40,832 bases of DNA from Candidatus Ancaeobacter aquaticus. GTDB lineage: Bacteria > Auribacterota > Ancaeobacteria > Ancaeobacterales > Ancaeobacteraceae. The first letter of the stretch is position 1, and each line of letters starts with the position of its first letter. Below, piece by piece: positions 1 to 9,817 of this stretch. A program made the position numbers and the translations under genes. Under the pieces are notes generated by a model, which worked only from the letters and a program-made list of their open reading frames with translations, searched no databases and was not told the DNA's origin. Location: contig JAVCCP010000025.1 of NCBI GenBank assembly GCA_030765405.1, positions 1-40,832 on the forward strand. Reading direction: 5' to 3'.

Positions 1-4
1 CTAT

Positions 5-82
5 TGGTAGCCCCAACGGGATTTGAACCCGTGTCTCAGCCTTGAGAGGGCTGTGTCCTAGACCAGGCTAGACGATGGGGCC
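5..82 (-). tRNA. tRNA-Glu (anticodon CTC)
   Basis: Read on the minus strand, the sequence folds as a cloverleaf. The 7-bp acceptor stem has a terminal G1-U72 pair, there is a TTCAAAT T-loop, and CCA is encoded. The anticodon stem CAGCC/GGCTG encloses the loop CTCTCAA, placing the anticodon CTC at 44-46. It lies downstream of cysK on the same strand and is cut close to the window edge but complete. Confidence 0.95.
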
Positions 83-216
83 ACATTTCAAAAAGAAATC
101 GTATACTATCACCTCTTACTTAAGATAGCAATGTCGTTTTTGGATAACAACCTTCCCTTCACCGCCCGCGGTGCACAAAACATTTTCACTGCGGCGGCGG
201 AAAGATTGTATGATAA
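83..216. other. Intergenic space between cysK and tRNA-Glu
   Basis: No gene is supported here. A GC-rich imperfect inverted repeat at about 160-205 (CCGC-GTG against CAC-GCGG on the minus strand, with a loop of roughly 13 bases) could slow transcription after cysK. No clear T-tract follows it, so it is not called a terminator. Confidence 0.4.
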
Positions 217-1176
217 TCAACCGTTATATTTTGTGCCGTTTACTTTTGTTTTGTCATCGAAAAGCCATGTAGAAAGATATCGTTCGCCGGAATCACATTG
301 CACAACCACTATCGTTTTCCCTACTGCTTCTTTTCGTTTTGCAACTTCGATTGCAGCCCACATCAGTGCACCGCTTGATATACCAACAAGGACACCCTCT
401 TCTTTTGCAAGACGCCTGGCAACGAGACCTGCTTCAGCGTGCCCGACTGTCATTATCTCGTCTACTACATCCATATCAAGAACTTCGGGAACAAATCCCG
501 GTCCTATACCCTGTATTTTGTGCGGCCCTGGCTTTCCACCGGATAATATCGGTGAATCTACCGGTTCGATCGCTATAATCTTAATGTCAGGATTTTTTTG
601 TTTTAACGCTGTTCCAACACCAGTTACTGTTCCACCAGTACCGACACCAGCGATAAAATAATCCACTTTTCCGTCCGTATCATTCCAAATCTCTTCTGCC
701 GTAGTCCTGCGATGCACTTCAGGGTTTGCAGGATTATTAAACTGTTGCGGCACGAAACTGTTTGGCGTCTCATTGACCAGTTCTTGCGCTTTATCGACTG
801 CGCCTTTCATGCCTTTAGCTCCTTCGGTCAGAATGAGCTCTGCTCCGAATATCTTCAAGAGCTGCCGCCGTTCAATGCTCATTGTATCCGGCATAGTCAA
901 AATAAGCTTATACCCTTTGGCAGCACAGACAAACGCAAGCGCAATGCCAGTATTACCGCTTGTCGGCTCTATAATAACCGTATCTTTATTGATCAGGCCC
1001 TGGCTTTCAGCGGCTTCGATCATCGCTAACCCTATTCTGTCTTTTACACTCGCCAGTGGATTAAAAAACTCCATCTTAGCTAAAATGGTCGCAGGTAATC
1101 CCTTCGTGAGCTTATTGATCCTTACCAGAGGAGTATTTCCTATTGTCTTTGTAATATCATCGTATATTTTACTCAT
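217..1176 (-). CDS. cysK: Cysteine synthase (O-acetylserine sulfhydrylase)
   Basis: This PLP enzyme makes cysteine from O-acetylserine and sulfide, the last step of the sulfate assimilation route encoded upstream. At 319 residues it has the normal length. The PLP lysine is K45 in PLASVKDR, followed by the substrate loop TSGNTG and the phosphate-binding GTGGT motif. The ATG is preceded by AAGGAGA at good spacing. It is the last gene of the sulfur/siroheme operon, 17 bases after metY. The C-terminus ends in NGTKYNG rather than the isoleucine used by enteric CysK to dock into CysE, so complex formation with a CysE cannot be assumed. Cystathionine beta-synthase-like activity is a less likely alternative. 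Confidence 0.95.
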   Translation of the reverse strand: MSKIYDDITKTIGNTPLVRINKLTKGLPATILAKMEFFNPLASVKDRIGLAMIEAAESQGLINKDTVIIEPTSGNTGIALAFVCAAKGYKLILTMPDTMSIERRQLLKIFGAELILTEGAKGMKGAVDKAQELVNETPNSFVPQQFNNPANPEVHRRTTAEEIWNDTDGKVDYFIAGVGTGGTVTGVGTALKQKNPDIKIIAIEPVDSPILSGGKPGPHKIQGIGPGFVPEVLDMDVVDEIMTVGHAEAGLVARRLAKEEGVLVGISSGALMWAAIEVAKRKEAVGKTIVVVQCDSGERYLSTWLFDDKTKVNGTKYNG

Positions 1177-1193
1177 ACCGCATCTCCTTCGTA

Positions 1194-2504
<1,311 letters not shown>

Positions 2505-2512
2505 TCATTTAT

Positions 2513-2953
2513 TTATATTGTGTAATTAATACATTTAACATCTAATTCTTTTGATTTCTGCAACAAGTCATGCAACGAGACTTCTTCCAATGTATCTGCA
2601 ATCTTCCCGCCCAACATGCCCCACAGGTGTTGTGTGACACGTAAAGACATATGCGCTCCGTGAGCTTGGTTTTGCGCACTTTCGACAAGATTAAAGTTTC
2701 CTTCCAATATTCCAACAATGTCTTTCATTGTGACATCCTTTGGAGGTTTGGCAAGCTCATACCCTCCATGTGCTCCACGATGTGATAACACAAAACCAGC
2801 CACCCTGAGCGGAATAATGATCTGGCTTAAATACTTTTCAGATATCTCCTCGCTGCGAGCAATATCTTTTAAGAAAACAGGTCCCTGCCCGTAATGCAAA
2901 CCCAAAACATACATAAGCCGCATACCATACTGGGCACGCGTTGATATTCTCAT
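2513..2953 (-). CDS. cymR: Rrf2-family transcriptional repressor, CymR-like
   Basis: A 146-residue Rrf2 protein: an N-terminal winged helix (MRISTRAQYGMRLM, then SEEISEKYLSQIIIPLR and RGAHGGYEL in the wing), followed by a helical tail. The three clustered cysteines that hold the Fe-S cluster in IscR are absent; the only cysteine is near the C-terminus. That favours a CymR-type regulator, which in Firmicutes senses cysteine status through CysK. It sits directly upstream of metY and cysK, which supports this inference. The ATG follows an AGGAGGA site. The gene symbol is given by analogy. A candidate operator containing ACTAGT lies just upstream. Confidence 0.85.
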   Translation of the reverse strand: MRISTRAQYGMRLMYVLGLHYGQGPVFLKDIARSEEISEKYLSQIIIPLRVAGFVLSHRGAHGGYELAKPPKDVTMKDIVGILEGNFNLVESAQNQAHGAHMSLRVTQHLWGMLGGKIADTLEEVSLHDLLQKSKELDVKCINYTI

Positions 2954-2969
2954 TGGTATCCTCCTCTAC

Positions 2970-2988
2970 ATAGTAACTAGTGTATTTC
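2970..2988 (-). promoter_or_regulatory. Candidate operator in front of the Rrf2 gene
   Basis: On the minus strand this reads AAATACACTAGTTACTA, centred on ACTAGT at 2976-2981 and 23 bases before the Rrf2 start. The same AATAY-ACTAGT core overlaps the operon promoter near 9820. The site is seen directly; binding by the Rrf2 protein is inferred. Confidence 0.4.
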
Positions 2989-3007
2989 TTTACAGCAGAA
3001 AAAACAC

Positions 3008-3727
3008 TTATTTTTCACCAATTATTTCTAAAAACGTATCTTTTCCTATTTCTTCGATTAAATGACCAAGCCTCTGTCGCGATTTTGCATTCTCTTTAAA
3101 GAATGTGATAACTTTTTCAATCACAACAAGCACTTCATCTTCACTATACACTTTTTCTAGCTTGATACCTTCTCGTGGTGAGAGCCCTCCACACCCACCG
3201 AGATATACCGCAAAACCAATTTTCTTTTCAGGACTAGCCACATCAACCTGTCCATGGATCCCGATTTCAGATCCCCTTGGACGCGTACATCCATTTGGAC
3301 ATCCTGAAACAACTATCTTAAACTTATGTGGAAGGTCCATCCCGCACTCGATACCTTTTTTCTGAATTTTATCAAAAAGATCAAAGGTATTAACTAATCC
3401 TCGTTTACACCAATTTGTTCCCGGACATGCAGTCGTAGCACGAAGGCGTGGACCTGATGTTCCAGCATAAATTCCATTTTCTTCCATGATGTTCTCAATT
3501 TCAGATACCTTATCAATAGGGATAAACGGTATCTCTATTCCCTGTCTTACCGTAAGGTGGGTATATCCATTCCCGTATATTTTGGAAATATACGACAACT
3601 TCTCAAGCTGCTGAGCTGTATAATTACCACTATCCATACGAGTTCTAAGTGTCACACATCCTTCTTTCCGTGACTGCAAAAACCCTCTTTTTTTCAAATC
3701 ATCATAATCAATTTTATTTTCTGTCAT
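3008..3727 (-). CDS. Small assimilatory-type sulfite reductase (siroheme/4Fe-4S)
   Basis: Predicted to reduce sulfite to sulfide. The 239-residue protein has one ferredoxin-like half domain followed by the siroheme/[4Fe-4S] site. The ligands are C101 and C107 in CPGTNWC and C143 and C147 in SGCPNGC, the classic Cx5C...Cx3C pattern. It is far shorter than CysI/NirA (over 500 residues). It resembles the low-spin assimilatory sulfite reductases of about 220 residues known from sulfate reducers and some archaea. Its place between APS reductase/siroheme genes and cysK/metY supports sulfite over nitrite as substrate. The electron donor is not visible here. Confidence 0.85.
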   Translation of the reverse strand: MTENKIDYDDLKKRGFLQSRKEGCVTLRTRMDSGNYTAQQLEKLSYISKIYGNGYTHLTVRQGIEIPFIPIDKVSEIENIMEENGIYAGTSGPRLRATTACPGTNWCKRGLVNTFDLFDKIQKKGIECGMDLPHKFKIVVSGCPNGCTRPRGSEIGIHGQVDVASPEKKIGFAVYLGGCGGLSPREGIKLEKVYSEDEVLVVIEKVITFFKENAKSRQRLGHLIEEIGKDTFLEIIGEK

Positions 3728-3740
3728 ATCACAATCCTTT

Positions 3741-4979
3741 TTATAAGTTCTTTATAACCGTATGTATAACTCGTTTTGTTCTCTCAAGATCACTGCGTGT
3801 ATGAGAAAAAGATATAAAGTTTGCTTCATACTCTGAGGGTGCAAAATATATGCCGCCATCTAATAGTCCCTTATACATCTTTTGAAAAAGTTTCTGAGAT
3901 CCACATCTCACACTAAACATTGTCCCATACGATGTTGCTTTAATCTTTTTATTATACTTTTTACCTTGATCGTTGATTGTCTGAGAGAGCTCAGCTACCA
4001 TCTGAGCAATTCTTTTATAACAAGCTCGTAACCGTTTTAACTCAAGTAATGTACTCACTCCTGATGACATTACTATATGATTTCCACCAAATGTTGAAGC
4101 TTGATATACATTACCTAACGGTGCAAGATGTTTCATAATCTGGTTTTTACCGCCATATGCACCTATCGGTAAACCGCCACCGATTATTTTTCCTAAACAT
4201 ATAATGTCAGGGCTGACCCCGGCTATGTGTGCAAATGACCCATAGTGAAAACGAAATCCCGTAATTACCTCATCAAAAATAAGAAGCGATTTGTATTTTT
4301 TTGTTATCCTTCTTACCGCCCGGAGATACTTCTCGTTTGGTGCAGTAACCCCATAGTTACCCCCTACCGGTTCAATAATCACTGCTGCAATATCATCTCC
4401 ATGTTTTTTAAATAATTGCTCTAATTTTTCACTATTACCATATTCTGTAACAAGCGTATGTCTCACAAAATCCCGAGGCACACCATCACTTAATGATATC
4501 TTCTGTGTTGCCAGGCCTGATCCTCCTTCAACCAAGAGATAATCAGCGTGACCATGGTATGAATGTGCACATTTGACTATTTTATTTTTTTTCGTGTATC
4601 CTCGCGCTAAACGGATAGCTCCCATAACCGCTTCTGTCCCGGAATTAACAAACCGTATTTTTTCAATTGGCGGCACAGCATCTATAATCATCTTTGCAAG
4701 CTCAACCTCTTTACCGTGTGTGCTTCCAAAATGAAATCCATCAGGAAGTGACGTTTTCAACGCATCCACTACACTCTTTTTTGCATGACCTAATATCACT
4801 GCACCAAATGAAAGCACATAATCAATATAAGACTTACCGTCATAATCAAAAAGAGTTGAACCTCTTCCCTTTTTAAACAGGATAGGAGATATTCCCGCGT
4901 AACGGAATGATCGCACGGGACTATCTACCCCGCCAACCAGATACTTTTGAGCTTGTATGTGTAGTGATTTATTTGTCAT
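3741..4979 (-). CDS. hemL: Glutamate-1-semialdehyde 2,1-aminomutase
   Basis: Converts glutamate-1-semialdehyde to 5-aminolevulinate in the C5 tetrapyrrole pathway. It is a 412-residue fold-type I aminotransferase. The N-terminal VGGVDSPVRSFRY and SHGHAD-like motif (YHGHADYLLVEGG) are diagnostic of HemL. The PLP lysine is K264 in CLGKIIGGGLPIGA, and D236 of IFDEVITGFR contacts the cofactor. It overlaps hemB by 11 bases, indicating coupled translation. The C-terminus is slightly shorter than the usual 425-430 residues. Confidence 0.93.
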   Translation of the reverse strand: MTNKSLHIQAQKYLVGGVDSPVRSFRYAGISPILFKKGRGSTLFDYDGKSYIDYVLSFGAVILGHAKKSVVDALKTSLPDGFHFGSTHGKEVELAKMIIDAVPPIEKIRFVNSGTEAVMGAIRLARGYTKKNKIVKCAHSYHGHADYLLVEGGSGLATQKISLSDGVPRDFVRHTLVTEYGNSEKLEQLFKKHGDDIAAVIIEPVGGNYGVTAPNEKYLRAVRRITKKYKSLLIFDEVITGFRFHYGSFAHIAGVSPDIICLGKIIGGGLPIGAYGGKNQIMKHLAPLGNVYQASTFGGNHIVMSSGVSTLLELKRLRACYKRIAQMVAELSQTINDQGKKYNKKIKATSYGTMFSVRCGSQKLFQKMYKGLLDGGIYFAPSEYEANFISFSHTRSDLERTKRVIHTVIKNL

Positions 4980-5928
4980 TATAATCTCTAATCGCTAGCG
5001 CAATATCTTTTGCATGATACGTAATTATGTAATCTGCACCTGCTCGTTTCATTGAGTGCATGATTTCATTTACCATGCCGTCTTCATCCCAGAGCCCCAT
5101 TGCGCTCCCATTTTTTACCAATGTATATTCACCGCTTACGTTATATACAGCAAGCGGATGATTATATGTATCTTTTGCTTTTCGGACTATATCTAGGTAT
5201 CCTAATCCAGGTTTCACCATGACAATATCTGCCCCTTCATCGATATCGCGAGAGATCTTATCCAGCGCCTTTTCACTCCTTCGGGGATCTAATTGATATG
5301 CACTTCTATTACCAAATTTCGGTGCTGAGTCAGCTATTTCCCTAAAAGGCCCATAAAAATGTGACGCAAACTTTGCCGAATATCCCATTATTTTTGTATG
5401 CGTAAAACCATTTTGATCAAGTTTTTTTCTAATTGCCGCTACCTGACCGTCAGCCATTGCTGAGGGACAAACATAGTCAGCACCGCTTGCAGCATGCGAA
5501 AGAGCAATTTCAGATAAGGCATTAAGTGTATCAGATAATTCAATAGTATCAGCGCCTTTTTTAATGATCCCGCAATGCCCATGAGTCGTATAATTACATA
5601 AACATACATCAGTAAATATTGTCACATCTTTCAGATGGTTTCTTATTTCTCTTACCGATGCACTCACAATATTCGTATCTGAATATGCTCCCGTGCCAGT
5701 CCATTCTTTATTTTTCGGTATACCAAAAAGTAATATGTTCCGGATACCTATTCTATGGAGTTCTCTGACTTCATCAATAAGTGCATCTAGAGAGTATCGG
5801 TATATTCCCTGCATAGAAGGTATCTCAGGAGATAACGATAAATCCTCGCGCACAAAAAGCGGATAGATCATATCGCTCAAAAGAATCCCGTTATATTCCT
5901 GATTTTGTTTTTCTTGTAGTTCTTGCAT
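4969..5928 (-). CDS. hemB: Delta-aminolevulinic acid dehydratase (porphobilinogen synthase)
   Basis: Condenses two 5-aminolevulinates to porphobilinogen. It has 319 residues, a normal length. The active-site zinc ligands are present as C109, C111 and C119 in DVCLCNYTTHGHCG, so this is the zinc-dependent form rather than the Mg-dependent form. The two Schiff-base lysines are K186 in MGYSAKFASHFYGP and K239 in IVMVKPG. It lies 6 bases downstream of the SUMT gene and overlaps hemL. Confidence 0.95.
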   Translation of the reverse strand: MQELQEKQNQEYNGILLSDMIYPLFVREDLSLSPEIPSMQGIYRYSLDALIDEVRELHRIGIRNILLFGIPKNKEWTGTGAYSDTNIVSASVREIRNHLKDVTIFTDVCLCNYTTHGHCGIIKKGADTIELSDTLNALSEIALSHAASGADYVCPSAMADGQVAAIRKKLDQNGFTHTKIMGYSAKFASHFYGPFREIADSAPKFGNRSAYQLDPRRSEKALDKISRDIDEGADIVMVKPGLGYLDIVRKAKDTYNHPLAVYNVSGEYTLVKNGSAMGLWDEDGMVNEIMHSMKRAGADYIITYHAKDIALAIRDYNDK

Positions 5929-5934
5929 ATTAAC

Positions 5935-6648
5935 TTACAACCTTTTTTCTACCACCTCTCCGACAATGAATACTGCCGGTGGCTGTATGTTTTCTTCTTT
6001 TACCTTTTTTACTATTGTTCCTATGGTTCCCTTAATGTACCGGGCTTTTTTATTGGTAGCTCGTTCAATAAATGCGCACGGTGTTTTTACGTTTCTACCA
6101 CTTTTACGTAATGCTTTTACTACATTGGCTATATTTCCCACTGCCATGAGATAGACTACTGTCCCACATAACGGTGCTTCTATCACAGCGTTCTTATCTT
6201 TTTTTCTTCCGGCAACAAGTGCAACTGACGATACTTTGTTTTTTATCGTAATCGGTATCCCCACACTTTCCGGACCAGCAAGCGCTGAGGTAACACCAGG
6301 AATCACTTCACACTCCACTTTTTTTCGTTTCAAATACGCTGCTTCTTCATATCCTCTGCTAAACACAAACGGATCCCCGCCTTTGAGGCGCACTACTGTC
6401 TTATATTTTTTTGCTTTTTCGTACAACAGTGCATTGATCTGGCGTTGTTCCAACAAATGCAGTCCATCGGCTTTTCCTACACATATCTTTTCGCATGATT
6501 TTCTCAAATGTTTTAATAACTGCGGTGATGATAAAAAGTCATACAACACGCAATCCGCTTTTTCAAGGGCACGCAGCCCCTTAACGGTAATAAGTTCAGG
6601 ATCACCTGGTCCCGCGCCAACAATGTATACTTTATTTGTTTTCATCAC
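5935..6648 (-). CDS. cobA: Uroporphyrinogen-III C-methyltransferase (SUMT)
   Basis: Adds two methyl groups to uroporphyrinogen III to give precorrin-2, the branch to siroheme. The 237-residue protein carries the tetrapyrrole methylase signatures VGAGPGDPELITVKGLRAL near residue 9 and RLKGGDPFVFSRG near residue 88. It is a stand-alone SUMT: there is no fused HemD domain as in many Clostridia and no CysG N-domain, which is a separate gene here. It overlaps the end of hemC by 4 bases (ATGA type). Because no heme-branch gene is seen, the product is most likely used for siroheme. Confidence 0.94.
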   Translation of the reverse strand: MMKTNKVYIVGAGPGDPELITVKGLRALEKADCVLYDFLSSPQLLKHLRKSCEKICVGKADGLHLLEQRQINALLYEKAKKYKTVVRLKGGDPFVFSRGYEEAAYLKRKKVECEVIPGVTSALAGPESVGIPITIKNKVSSVALVAGRKKDKNAVIEAPLCGTVVYLMAVGNIANVVKALRKSGRNVKTPCAFIERATNKKARYIKGTIGTIVKKVKEENIQPPAVFIVGEVVEKRL

Positions 6649-7307
6649 GATACTACTTTCTGCATATACATACTGTTATTTAGAATATTCTTTAGCCTGA
6701 CATTATCTTCTTTTATCTGCACGGCAAGCGCCCCCTGTAAAGGATGCGGGGTAATAACATTAAGTGGTATTATTTGTGAAATCCTTTTTTCAAGCCCCAA
6801 ACGCAAAAGCGCCGCGTGAGCAACAATTACAGCATCGTACTCACCCCTATCCAGTTTTTCAACCCTTTGGTCAATATTCCCGCGAATATCTTTTACATCT
6901 AGATCGTTACGATATCTCTTTATACTTTCATTACGGTTTACACTGCTTGTTCCCAAAACAGCACCAGAAGGAAGTGTGTCTAATGTATAACCGCCTCTTG
7001 CAACAAGACAGTCAAAACAACTGATTGATGGTGTCATAAGAGCAATACTAAGTGAATTTGGCATATTCTCATCTAAATCCTTCGCGCTATGAATAGCTAT
7101 ATCTATTTGGTCATGCAACAATGCCTGCTCAAGTTCGTAGGTAAAGAAATCGGTGTTTTCACGCACCGTTAAGGACGATACCTTATCCTTATCTCCCTTT
7201 GTTGCTATTTGCATGACATTAAATATCAACCCAGGAAAAAACGACCTAACTTCTTCTACCTGAGCGATTGCCAATCTACTTGGTCTTGTGCCTACCCGTA
7301 AACGCAT
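6645..7307 (-). CDS. hemC: Hydroxymethylbilane synthase lacking domain 3
   Basis: Polymerises four porphobilinogens to hydroxymethylbilane. Domains 1 and 2 are recognisable: LRVGTRPSRLAIAQ, the catalytic aspartate in DIAIHSAKDLDE, GTSSVNR, DIRGNIDQR and GEYDAVIVAHAALLRLGLE. The protein is only 220 residues, against about 310 in the family. It stops after HPLQGALAVQIK, so all of domain 3 is missing, including the GGC cysteine that carries the dipyrromethane cofactor. The stop overlaps the next gene's ATG, so this is not a visible frameshift. One of the paired arginines (SSLRR in E. coli) is replaced (SSVNR). Function may be altered or may need a partner. Confidence 0.85.
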   Translation of the reverse strand: MRLRVGTRPSRLAIAQVEEVRSFFPGLIFNVMQIATKGDKDKVSSLTVRENTDFFTYELEQALLHDQIDIAIHSAKDLDENMPNSLSIALMTPSISCFDCLVARGGYTLDTLPSGAVLGTSSVNRNESIKRYRNDLDVKDIRGNIDQRVEKLDRGEYDAVIVAHAALLRLGLEKRISQIIPLNVITPHPLQGALAVQIKEDNVRLKNILNNSMYMQKVVS

Positions 7308-8274
7308 AATTTCTTACCCCTCGTATACTAGAATCAACTTCATCTTTGATCATTTTCTCAGCTGCACGTAAGGCTTCAGCCACAGCACCACTCTTTTTAC
7401 TGACAGTGCCTATATCGTCAAGATTTTTTAGCGATACCCCAGATATTGTCTCTACAGTCGGCTCCACATTACGCGGTAAAGCTATATCATATATAAAAAG
7501 CTCTTTATTCCTTTTTACACTCACTTCATCCACAGTATGTTTTTTTAGAACATAGTGAGGACACGCTGAAGCACTAATAACAGCGTCTACGTGAGAGAGA
7601 TACTGTGATAGATCATCCAAGAGTATCGCTTTCCCCCCAGACATATTGGCTAATTGCCGTGATCTGGCATGTTTTTTTCGTGACGCAAAATACAGATTTG
7701 CACGCGGATCTTTCTTTTCAGCAAAGAGCCGGGCAATGGTTCCTGTTCCCACGATCATTATTTCTTTTTTACCGATGGTGATCCTTTTCTTCGCTATATC
7801 ATCTATAATATAGTCTGCAATGTCATACACTGCGCGATACAATCCGGACTTAACCCTTATTATAGCTGCATGCTCAAGTACGGTTTTCCATATATCATGC
7901 ACTCTCCCGAGAGGTACTGACTGATCTACCCATGATTCAAGCTGATCGTAGATTTGCTTTTCTCCTACAACTTGTGAAAGAAGTCCAGCTGCAAGCCGGA
8001 TCATATGAGTTACCACTTGTTTATTGTTCGTAATAGTATATCCGTACTGTCCCAATGCCGGCACACTATAGACTAGTTGAGCGATTATCTTCTGTGCGAT
8101 ATCCTCATCATGCATATAAGCATAGAGTTCGACTCTATTGCAGGTAAAAAGCACCGATACATCTTCTGCTATAGTACGCACTTTATGCACGATCTCATCA
8201 CGATTATGATACACGTTTTCACGTTGTGATAAAGATGCGGTATTATGATCGATTCCGATACAAAATAAACTCAT
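7276..8274 (-). CDS. hemA: Glutamyl-tRNA reductase, short form
   Basis: Reduces glutamyl-tRNA(Glu) to glutamate-1-semialdehyde, the first committed step of the C5 pathway. The catalytic cysteine is C45 in LFTCNRVELYAY. The family motif AAGLLSQVVGEKQIYDQ and the NADPH-binding GTGTIARLF follow. At 332 residues it ends soon after the start of the spinal helix (EALRAAEKMIKDEV), so the usual C-terminal dimerisation domain of about 80-100 residues is largely absent. It overlaps the preceding siroheme synthase gene and hemC by 32 bases each, which is unusually tight packing. Confidence 0.9.
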   Translation of the reverse strand: MSLFCIGIDHNTASLSQRENVYHNRDEIVHKVRTIAEDVSVLFTCNRVELYAYMHDEDIAQKIIAQLVYSVPALGQYGYTITNNKQVVTHMIRLAAGLLSQVVGEKQIYDQLESWVDQSVPLGRVHDIWKTVLEHAAIIRVKSGLYRAVYDIADYIIDDIAKKRITIGKKEIMIVGTGTIARLFAEKKDPRANLYFASRKKHARSRQLANMSGGKAILLDDLSQYLSHVDAVISASACPHYVLKKHTVDEVSVKRNKELFIYDIALPRNVEPTVETISGVSLKNLDDIGTVSKKSGAVAEALRAAEKMIKDEVDSSIRGVRNYAFTGRHKTK

Positions 8275-8716
8275 CCCAATTATCCTTTAGATACTTTTTT
8301 ATATCACGTGATAACTCTGGATCCTGTCCATCTGTATACACGGTAACAAGCACTTCCTTGTGACGCACAACAGCCGGAGATATATATGTAGAGTGCTTCT
8401 TGTTATCGACAACATTCACCAATATATTTTCTTGTTGAGCCCACATACTTACCTTCTCATTTACTGCAAGGTCATTCGTTGCTGCAATAACAAGCACGCT
8501 TTTTTTAATATCTGACCCGCGCACATTTCGTTCTTTCCACTGCAAGACACCCTTTGTATAAAGATTTGAAAGATACGTGGTAACGGTAGGAGAAACAACC
8601 GTTATGTTCGCTCCCGCTTTTATTAAAAGGCGCACCTTTCTTTCAGCGATACGGCCTCCTCCTACCACGACCACTTTTTTATCTTTCAACAATACTGCAA
8701 TGGGAAAATATTTCAT
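8243..8716 (-). CDS. Precorrin-2 dehydrogenase / sirohydrochlorin ferrochelatase
   Basis: A Met8/CysG-N-type protein that oxidises precorrin-2 with NAD and may insert iron to give siroheme. The start MKYFPIAVLLKDKKVVVVGGGRIAERKV is the standard N-terminus, giving 157 residues. A longer reading to 8782 would run back into cysH and is rejected. GGGRIAERK binds NAD, and VVDNKKHSTYISPAVV lies in the dimerisation region. An SD-like GGAG lies in the last codons of cysH, 5 bases away. The methyltransferase half of CysG is encoded separately (SUMT, two genes downstream). Confidence 0.92.
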   Translation of the reverse strand: MKYFPIAVLLKDKKVVVVGGGRIAERKVRLLIKAGANITVVSPTVTTYLSNLYTKGVLQWKERNVRGSDIKKSVLVIAATNDLAVNEKVSMWAQQENILVNVVDNKKHSTYISPAVVRHKEVLVTVYTDGQDPELSRDIKKYLKDNWDEFILYRNRS

Positions 8717-8721
8717 TACGT

Positions 8722-9441
8722 TTATACTCCAGGAAGTTTTTCCTTTAAAGGACGCGTATGAATACCGCATTCCCCTCCACATTTACTGGTACCAATCCAT
8801 CTACCGGCACGTTCATTATCATCGCTGGTAATATGTGAACACGGCGCACAACCCAGTGACCGATACCCGCGTGCATACAGCTGATTTACTTTCACCTGGT
8901 ACACTGCTAAATATTGCCATATTTCCCGTTCTTTCCAAATAAGAATCGGATTTAATTTCATCAGTCCTTTATCACGTTCTTCGACTTCCTGATAGTCTGT
9001 GCGTGTACGGCCCTCAGTACATCTCAGTCCGGTCACCCAAGAGTCAACATTCATTTCTTCAATCGCTCGTTTCACCGGCTCAACCTTTAATAGATCACAG
9101 CATTTGTCAGGGTCTGTTTTATATAATTGACCCTCTATTGTAACATCATTTTTATAAATTTTTAACTCTGGATATTGTACTACTGTCTCGCTCATGAAAT
9201 CTATCGTTTCAGTTGGTTTGAATCGCGTTGTCACAATAAATCCACGGATATCCTTACTGACCTTTTTCGCAAGATCCCATACAACAACTGAGTCTTTACC
9301 GAGACTATTTGCAACAACAAGCTTATCACCATAAATCTTATAGGCTTCATCGATCAATTCCAGTGAACGATCAACCTTTTCTTTAAAATTGAGTTTTTCC
9401 ACTAACTCTTTTAAATCAACTTTTTCATTTAAAATACTCAT
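8722..9441 (-). CDS. cysH: Phosphoadenylyl/adenylyl-sulfate reductase, APS type
   Basis: Reduces activated sulfate to sulfite using thioredoxin. The PP-loop SLGKDS is at residues 46-51. The Fe-S ligands of APS reductases are present: the CC pair C114/C115 and CAPC (C198, C201). The catalytic cysteine is C225 in GGECGIH. The cysteine pairs argue for APS rather than PAPS as substrate. The length is 239 residues. No ATP sulfurylase or APS kinase gene is in the window, so sulfate activation must be encoded elsewhere. Confidence 0.95.
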   Translation of the reverse strand: MSILNEKVDLKELVEKLNFKEKVDRSLELIDEAYKIYGDKLVVANSLGKDSVVVWDLAKKVSKDIRGFIVTTRFKPTETIDFMSETVVQYPELKIYKNDVTIEGQLYKTDPDKCCDLLKVEPVKRAIEEMNVDSWVTGLRCTEGRTRTDYQEVEERDKGLMKLNPILIWKEREIWQYLAVYQVKVNQLYARGYRSLGCAPCSHITSDDNERAGRWIGTSKCGGECGIHTRPLKEKLPGV

Positions 9442-9517
9442 CTTACCCCCTTTTAGTTTTTTTGATTATTTTTTTACTTTTTACTTTTGAGTTTTGATTA
9501 TTTCACACCCCCTGTAA

Positions 9518-9739
9518 TTAAATTTGATATTCCGGTTCCTTTGTTCTGCCAAAATCCAATTTGTTCCATATTCTTTCGTGCATGTAGTACAGAAATATCT
9601 TCACACTGTTTGCACCAATACCCACAATCAGAGACTCTTTGATATCTCCACTGTATATATAGACGGCGATGACGGTTGTCGCAAATGCTATGATTCTCCA
9701 GGTCAGTGATTTCACTAAAGATCTTTTTGGTAGATCCAT
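9518..9739 (-). CDS. DUF2061 small membrane protein
   Basis: A 73-residue protein, MDLPKRSLVKSLTWRIIAF then two hydrophobic stretches (about residues 14-31 and 38-54) and HERIWNKLDFGRT. This is the DUF2061 pattern. DUF2061 proteins are often found next to, or fused with, sulfate activation genes, and their role is unknown. The ATG at 9739 is chosen over the in-frame ATG at 9751 because GGAGGA sits between the two, 5 bases before the chosen start. It is the first gene of the sulfur operon. Confidence 0.82.
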   Translation of the reverse strand: MDLPKRSLVKSLTWRIIAFATTVIAVYIYSGDIKESLIVGIGANSVKIFLYYMHERIWNKLDFGRTKEPEYQI

Positions 9740-9772
9740 GCATTCCTCCATATATTATTGCATCTATCAACA

Positions 9773-9784
9773 TACTAGTATTTA
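9773..9784 (-). promoter_or_regulatory. Second ACTAGT operator candidate in the operon leader
   Basis: TAAATACTAGTA on the minus strand lies 46 bases downstream of the first ACTAGT and about 35 bases before the DUF2061 start. It shares the AAAT/AATA-ACTAGT core with the other two sites. Confidence 0.45.
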
Positions 9785-9817
9785 GTGTTAAAAAAATATG
9801 CTACTTCTTCTATCGAC

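Noticed and set aside
6645-6700. Frameshift at the hemC end hiding domain 3
   Set aside because: The SUMT gene begins inside the hemC stop with its full N-terminal motif, leaving no room for a third domain in another frame.
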